Shown: one piece after another, positions 5,965-8,696 of the stretch | Position numbering within the stretch: position 1 is the stretch's first letter | Layout of the letters: every line of letters begins with the position of its first letter | Origin: Nanobdellota archaeon | Lineage (GTDB): Archaea; Nanobdellota; Nanobdellia; Woesearchaeales; JAUYGA01 | Direction: 5' to 3' | Assembly: GCA_030690755.1 (NCBI GenBank) | Contig: JAUYGA010000055.1 | Span: 1 to 8,696, forward strand | Length of the DNA stretch: 8,696 nt | Translations under genes and position numbers: made by a program | The notes under the pieces: generated by a model | What the model was told of the DNA's origin: nothing | Database searches by the model: none | What the model saw: only the letters and a program-made list of their open reading frames with translations

Positions 5965-7164
5965 TTATTTGGTCAATTCAAGCTTCAACTTGACTGCATC
6001 AAAGGTGACCTTTGGCTGGATGTTGATGTAATTTGTATCTTCTCTTAGCCAATCTTTTGGGATAGACCTTCCATAAAATCTTTTAACATCAGGAGGAATG
6101 GCTGTCTTGTGACCATTAATAACTAAATCTGCCTCTATCTCATAACCGCGATCGACAAATTCCATTGTAATATTTAATTTTTTCCTGTCATTTATTATGT
6201 CATTAAACTGGTTTTTACTCAATTCAAAATAATAAACTGCTGAAGGTTCATCACGCAAATGAGAGATAAGCTGTATCTGATCAACAAGGTATGACCCTTT
6301 ATTTGTCTTGAAAACTATGTTGTTCTCGCCAGAGCTTAGAGCGCCGGAAGAAAGCTCTTTTACAGCATTAAGAATCTTACAATCAGGAACTGCAGAGTAA
6401 ACATTAACGCCATTCACAAAAATCTCAAGGACGCCAACTTCCTCACGAGCCATGTCGCAATTAGGATTGAACTCAAGCTCAACACGCTCAAGATTATGCT
6501 TCTCAGTAGATGAAACAAGGAAAACGTTCCTGCTTTGCTGTCTTGATATATCTGTAATATCTGCAGTTATCTTTGCATTGACAATATTGAACTCGTTGGT
6601 ACGCCAGAAAGCAAGGCCAACAGAACTTGTTGAAAACTCCAAAGTGTTATCTTTTGACAACAATTCTTTAGACAGGATTATCGGCTGCGGATTTCCTGAG
6701 ATGTCAGAATTAAATATCTCATTTCCATTCAATTTAACAATAAGATTACCTGCATATTTACTTGCAGAATAAGAGAACAACGCATTATTGGTATTCTGCA
6801 AATCATCTATTGCAAATGTTAAAGATTTTGTTTTCTCATCAAACCAGCCCTTCTTGATATAAAAAGGATTCTCTGATTTTATTATGCGAGCATTAGTCGA
6901 CTTGTAAAGAGAAACTGAAGGGATAGGATGTTCTATTCTTGTAGATGAAATAAAACTAAGCTTGCCTGGCACAACATCCAAAAGAGTATTATTCTCCTGA
7001 GCGCTTGTCGATGAACCTGATGTAGCATTAGTATCGTTGCCATCTAAAAGTAAAACTCGGACATCAGGGGGCAAAAACATTATGTAAAGAATTATCAAAG
7101 CTGCAATCAAAGCTACTAAAGCTGCCGCATTGGAGGCGTCAACCTGCCCCTTTTTTCTGTTCAT
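5965..7164 (-). CDS. Single-pass membrane protein with three beta-sandwich-like repeats
   Basis: 399 residues, ATG start, stop TAA. The N-terminus is short and basic (NRKKGQ), followed by one hydrophobic segment (about 12-32) ending in F-L-P-P. This resembles both a signal anchor and a prepilin-type leader cut after Gly6, but the usual Glu at +5 is absent. A Ser/Thr/Asn-rich spacer (about 42-60) leads to an extracellular part with three units of about 90 residues (about 108-202, 213-303, 310-398). Each has the pattern L-x-[VI]-x-[VL]-N-G, then a Pro-containing turn, then L...(D/E)(N/T)x-[ILY]-x-[IF], which looks like a jelly-roll or carbohydrate-binding-type fold. Only two cysteines occur (236 and 262), both in repeat 2. 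A strong TATA box 26 bases upstream indicates a leaderless message. It heads the minus-strand surface-protein cluster and is divergent from pelA. No family name can be given; a structural surface role is inferred. Confidence 0.85.
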   Translation of the reverse strand: MNRKKGQVDASNAAALVALIAALIILYIMFLPPDVRVLLLDGNDTNATSGSSTSAQENNTLLDVVPGKLSFISSTRIEHPIPSVSLYKSTNARIIKSENPFYIKKGWFDEKTKSLTFAIDDLQNTNNALFSYSASKYAGNLIVKLNGNEIFNSDISGNPQPIILSKELLSKDNTLEFSTSSVGLAFWRTNEFNIVNAKITADITDISRQQSRNVFLVSSTEKHNLERVELEFNPNCDMAREEVGVLEIFVNGVNVYSAVPDCKILNAVKELSSGALSSGENNIVFKTNKGSYLVDQIQLISHLRDEPSAVYYFELSKNQFNDIINDRKKLNITMEFVDRGYEIEADLVINGHKTAIPPDVKRFYGRSIPKDWLREDTNYINIQPKVTFDAVKLKLELTK

Positions 7165-7184
7165 TTTGTAAAATAGTGATTAAG

Positions 7185-7196
7185 TTTATATATAAA
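7185..7196 (-). promoter_or_regulatory. Symmetric TATA box, leaderless promoter for the 399-aa membrane protein
   Basis: TTTATATATAAA is centred 26 bases upstream of the ATG at 7164, which has no ribosome binding site. This is the classic geometry of a leaderless archaeal gene. The element is a perfect palindrome, so it could also direct plus-strand transcription starting near 7217. Such a transcript would carry the whole 7213-7395 palindrome in the leader of pelA. Confidence 0.75.
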
Positions 7197-7212
7197 TCTA
7201 TCGATGCAACAG

Positions 7213-7395
7213 GTTCTGTAGAAAATCTCATTCGCTTTTGCTTTGCAAAAGCTCATTCGGGCAGCATAATCAAAACTCTCGCTTGTGTTTTTTGATAAAA
7301 CGCTGAGGCCCCGTAAGGGACACCCCCCTCAGCTTCTTTCATGTTTTTATCGCGTGAGTTTTGCAAATTGATGCTGCCTGTATTTTCTACAGAAC
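7213..7395. repeat. 183-base interrupted palindrome, possible MITE-like element or structured leader
   Basis: Five blocks on the left arm recur as reverse complements, in mirror order, on the right arm: GTTCTGTAGAAAAT (7213-7226 with 7382-7395, 14 of 14), GGCAGCAT (7260-7267 with 7371-7378), CAAAACTC (7271-7278 with 7356-7363), GATAAAA (7294-7300 with 7345-7351) and GCTGAGG (7302-7308 with 7327-7333). The centre (7309-7326) is GC-rich, unlike the surroundings, and contains CCC-GTAA-GGG. The element fills most of the gap between two divergent genes. No target-site duplication is visible at its ends and it contains no gene. It could be a miniature inverted-repeat element, a regulatory structure in a pelA leader, or a noncoding RNA. 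The structure itself is certain; the identity is not. Confidence 0.8.
7227..7259. repeat. Hairpin bracketed by direct repeats, inserted in the palindrome's left arm
   Basis: GCTTTTGC (7234-7241) and GCAAAAGC (7245-7252) form a perfect eight-pair stem with a three-base loop. The stem is bracketed by identical CTCATTCG copies at 7227-7234 and 7252-7259. The right arm of the large palindrome has only three bases at the matching place, so these 33 bases look like a later insertion or expansion. Confidence 0.7.
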
Positions 7396-7399
7396 AGAT

Positions 7400-7404
7400 G
7401 TGAT
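7400..7404 (+). promoter_or_regulatory. Possible ribosome binding site of pelA
   Basis: GTGAT, matching part of the archaeal GGAGGTGAT consensus, ends five bases before the ATG at 7410. It is modest but correctly spaced, and implies that pelA has a leader rather than being leaderless. Confidence 0.45.
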
Positions 7405-7409
7405 AAAAC

Positions 7410-8477
7410 ATGAAAATAATCCATAAAGACTTAAGGAAAGGTGAAATAAAAGTAATGATAGAAAACCTTGATGATTTATGGTATCTCAGCACAGTAATAG
7501 ACAACTCAGACATAATAAAAGGAAAGACCTTCCGAAAAATAAAAATCGGTGAGGGAGACCAGAGAAAAAGCGAAGTCGTGAAAAAACAAGTATTTCTTTC
7601 AATAAATGCAGAGAAGATAGAATTTAATGAACAAGCATTGCGTGTTTCTGGAACTGTACAGGAAGGAACAGAAGAAATACCGAAAGGCAGCCATCACACA
7701 TTCAATCTTGAAGACGGGACAATAATAACTATAATAAAAGAACGCTGGCTTAAATTTCAGCTCGACAAAATAAGAGAGGCATCAGAGGATAAAGGCGGCG
7801 CGATAATGATTGTTGTTCTGGATAGGGAAGAAGCGGATTTTGCGCTGATGAAAAAATACGGTTTTGAAATAATCAACAGCATAAAAGGGAATGTGAAGAA
7901 AAAAAGAATTGAAGAAAAAGACAATACAAATGAAAAAAATTTCTATGAAACGATATTTGATTTGATGAAAGAGCAGAAATACAGATACAAAATCAGCAAA
8001 ATTGTCCTCGGCAGCCCAGGATTCTGGAAAGATGAATTCATGAAAGTCATGAAAGATGATGATCTCAAAAAAGATCTTATTCTTGCGACATGCTCAACAA
8101 CAGGAACAAATGGAATAAATGAAGTGATAAGAAGACCTGAAGTAAAACAAGCGCTTCAAGAACAAAGAGCGGCAAAAGAAATAAACCTTGTTGAAGAAGT
8201 TCTTTCAGAAATATCAAAAAATGGTGCTGTGGCTTATGGACTAAAAGAGGTTAAAACCGCGGCAGATGCTGGAGCGATAAAAATCCTTATGATAACAGAT
8301 ACATTAATACACAAAGCAAGGGAAGAAATAAATTATGCGCCAATTGAAAAGATGATGAGAAACATCGACGCAATGAATGGTGATATCGTAATAGTCTCAG
8401 GAGAAAATGATGGCGGTCGCAAGCTTAATGGCCTTGGAGGAATCGCTGCTCTATTAAGATATAAAATGAGTTATTGA
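7410..8477 (+). CDS. pelA: Pelota-family ribosome rescue factor (archaeal Dom34/PelA)
   Basis: 355 residues, the usual length for archaeal pelota. The ATG is supported by the conserved opening M-K-I-I-x-x-D-L-R-K-G-E-I-K-V. Pelota enters the empty A site of stalled ribosomes together with aEF1A and, with ABCE1, splits them; it acts in the cytoplasm on no-go and non-stop mRNAs. Visible parts: an N-terminal Sm-like domain (about 1-128) with L-D-D-L-W (20-24) and G-S-H-H-T-F (93-98); a central domain (about 129-260) with GSPGFW (201-206) and the GTNGINE stretch (232-238); and a C-terminal domain (about 261-355) with VAYGLKEV (274-281) and the G-D-I-V-I-V-S stretch (324-330). There is no GGQ tripeptide, which separates it from release factor aRF1. 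It stands alone, divergent from the surface-protein cluster and followed by a transposase. Lysine content is high, as in other AT-rich archaea. Confidence 0.97.
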   Translation: MKIIHKDLRKGEIKVMIENLDDLWYLSTVIDNSDIIKGKTFRKIKIGEGDQRKSEVVKKQVFLSINAEKIEFNEQALRVSGTVQEGTEEIPKGSHHTFNLEDGTIITIIKERWLKFQLDKIREASEDKGGAIMIVVLDREEADFALMKKYGFEIINSIKGNVKKKRIEEKDNTNEKNFYETIFDLMKEQKYRYKISKIVLGSPGFWKDEFMKVMKDDDLKKDLILATCSTTGTNGINEVIRRPEVKQALQEQRAAKEINLVEEVLSEISKNGAVAYGLKEVKTAADAGAIKILMITDTLIHKAREEINYAPIEKMMRNIDAMNGDIVIVSGENDGGRKLNGLGGIAALLRYKMSY

Positions 8478-8556
8478 AATAAAATTTTGGATTTAGCTGT
8501 CACTAAAAAGAAACATATATAGATATTTGCGTTAATTAGTACAAAATTTAGAAATA

Positions 8557-8564
8557 TTTTTATA
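8557..8564 (+). promoter_or_regulatory. TATA box, leaderless promoter of the transposase
   Basis: TTTTTATA, preceded by the BRE-like AGAAATA, is centred 26 bases before the ATG at 8587. No ribosome binding site is present (the sequence before the ATG is TTTTTGTT). The spacing indicates a leaderless message. The 109 bases between pelA and this ATG otherwise show only AT-rich sequence; the left end of the insertion sequence should lie here but cannot be placed without its other end. Confidence 0.6.
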
Positions 8565-8586
8565 CTTGTTCTGTTCTGTTTTTGTT

Positions 8587-8696
8587 ATGAAAACTAAAAA
8601 AGATGGTAGGTCAATAAATCGAGATGTTCAGGAACACTTGCGTATGCAAGGGATAAAACTTTGGAAGAAAAATATGAAAGTTAAAGACATATCCGA
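8587..8696 (+). CDS. N-terminus of a probable IS630/Tc1-mariner-type transposase (partial)
   Basis: The first 36 codons are visible and the gene runs off the right edge. The start M-K-T-K-K-D-G-R-S, followed by a helix rich in Arg/Gln/His and then K-x-K-D-I-S, resembles the N-terminal helix-turn-helix region of IS630-family transposases. There 'DGR-x-[LI]-[SN]-x-x-[VL]-x-x-x-[IL]-R' leads into the DNA-binding helices. The catalytic DDE residues would lie far outside the window, so neither the family nor an intact gene can be confirmed. Position just downstream of pelA suggests an insertion sequence that landed after the gene without disrupting it. Confidence 0.6.
   Translation, partial: MKTKKDGRSINRDVQEHLRMQGIKLWKKNMKVKDIS

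Noticed and set aside
7161..7164. Annotation of the 399-aa protein as a type IV pilin from its KKGQ start
   Set aside because: The KKG|Q and hydrophobic stretch recall class III signal peptides, but the +5 Glu is missing and the large three-repeat ectodomain is unlike pilins; kept only as an alternative reading.
7253..7513. Minus-strand open frame of 86 codons across the palindrome and the start of pelA
   Set aside because: It overlaps the clearly real pelA start in antisense and is made largely of palindrome sequence; it has no ribosome binding site or recognisable protein features.
7410..8477. Release factor aRF1 instead of pelota
   Set aside because: The GGQ tripeptide and the aRF1 N-terminal codon-recognition motifs are absent; length and the LDDLW, GSHHTF and VAYGLKEV motifs are pelota-like.

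Overview
The window looks like a piece of an AT-rich archaeal genome, most likely a DPANN lineage of the Woesearchaeota/Pacearchaeota kind. The evidence for archaea is an archaeal/eukaryotic-type pelota gene (pelA), archaeal TATA boxes placed about 26 bases upstream of leaderless start codons, and GGTGA/AGGAGG ribosome binding sites. The DPANN assignment is my inference from the style of the exported proteins (small lipid-anchored Ig-like proteins and an 'LPP' single-pass membrane protein); no marker gene here proves it.

Layout. Five genes run leftwards on the minus strand (7164 down to 1) and all appear to encode exported or membrane proteins. In order of transcription they are: a 399-residue single-pass membrane protein with three beta-sandwich-like repeats (5965-7164); a 903-residue polytopic membrane protein ending in an M23 zinc metallopeptidase domain (3007-5718); and three tandem, mutually related lipoproteins (1554-2930, 397-1395, and 1-358 which runs off the window). 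Promoter-like TATA boxes precede three of these genes clearly and one weakly, so the cluster is probably several transcripts rather than one operon. The last two lipoproteins are only 38 bases apart and are probably cotranscribed. Rightwards, on the plus strand, lie pelA (7410-8477, ribosome rescue) and the first 36 codons of a probable IS630-like transposase (8587 to the window end).

Between the two divergent transcription units (7165-7409) lies a 183-base interrupted palindrome made of five matching blocks. It carries an extra hairpin bracketed by direct repeats in one arm. It looks like a non-autonomous mobile element or a structured leader and I do not recognise it.

How the genes may work together. 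The two complete lipoproteins share six cysteines at near-constant spacing and two Ig-like domains. The second of these domains also appears, recognisably, in the M23 protein just before its peptidase domain. One anchored peptidase and a family of lipid-anchored partners built from the same module suggest a single cell-surface assembly, possibly for attachment or for attacking the wall of another cell. Archaea do not make murein, so an M23 domain with all its zinc and catalytic residues intact is the most striking thing here. The function is inference; the shared module and intact motifs are read from the sequence.
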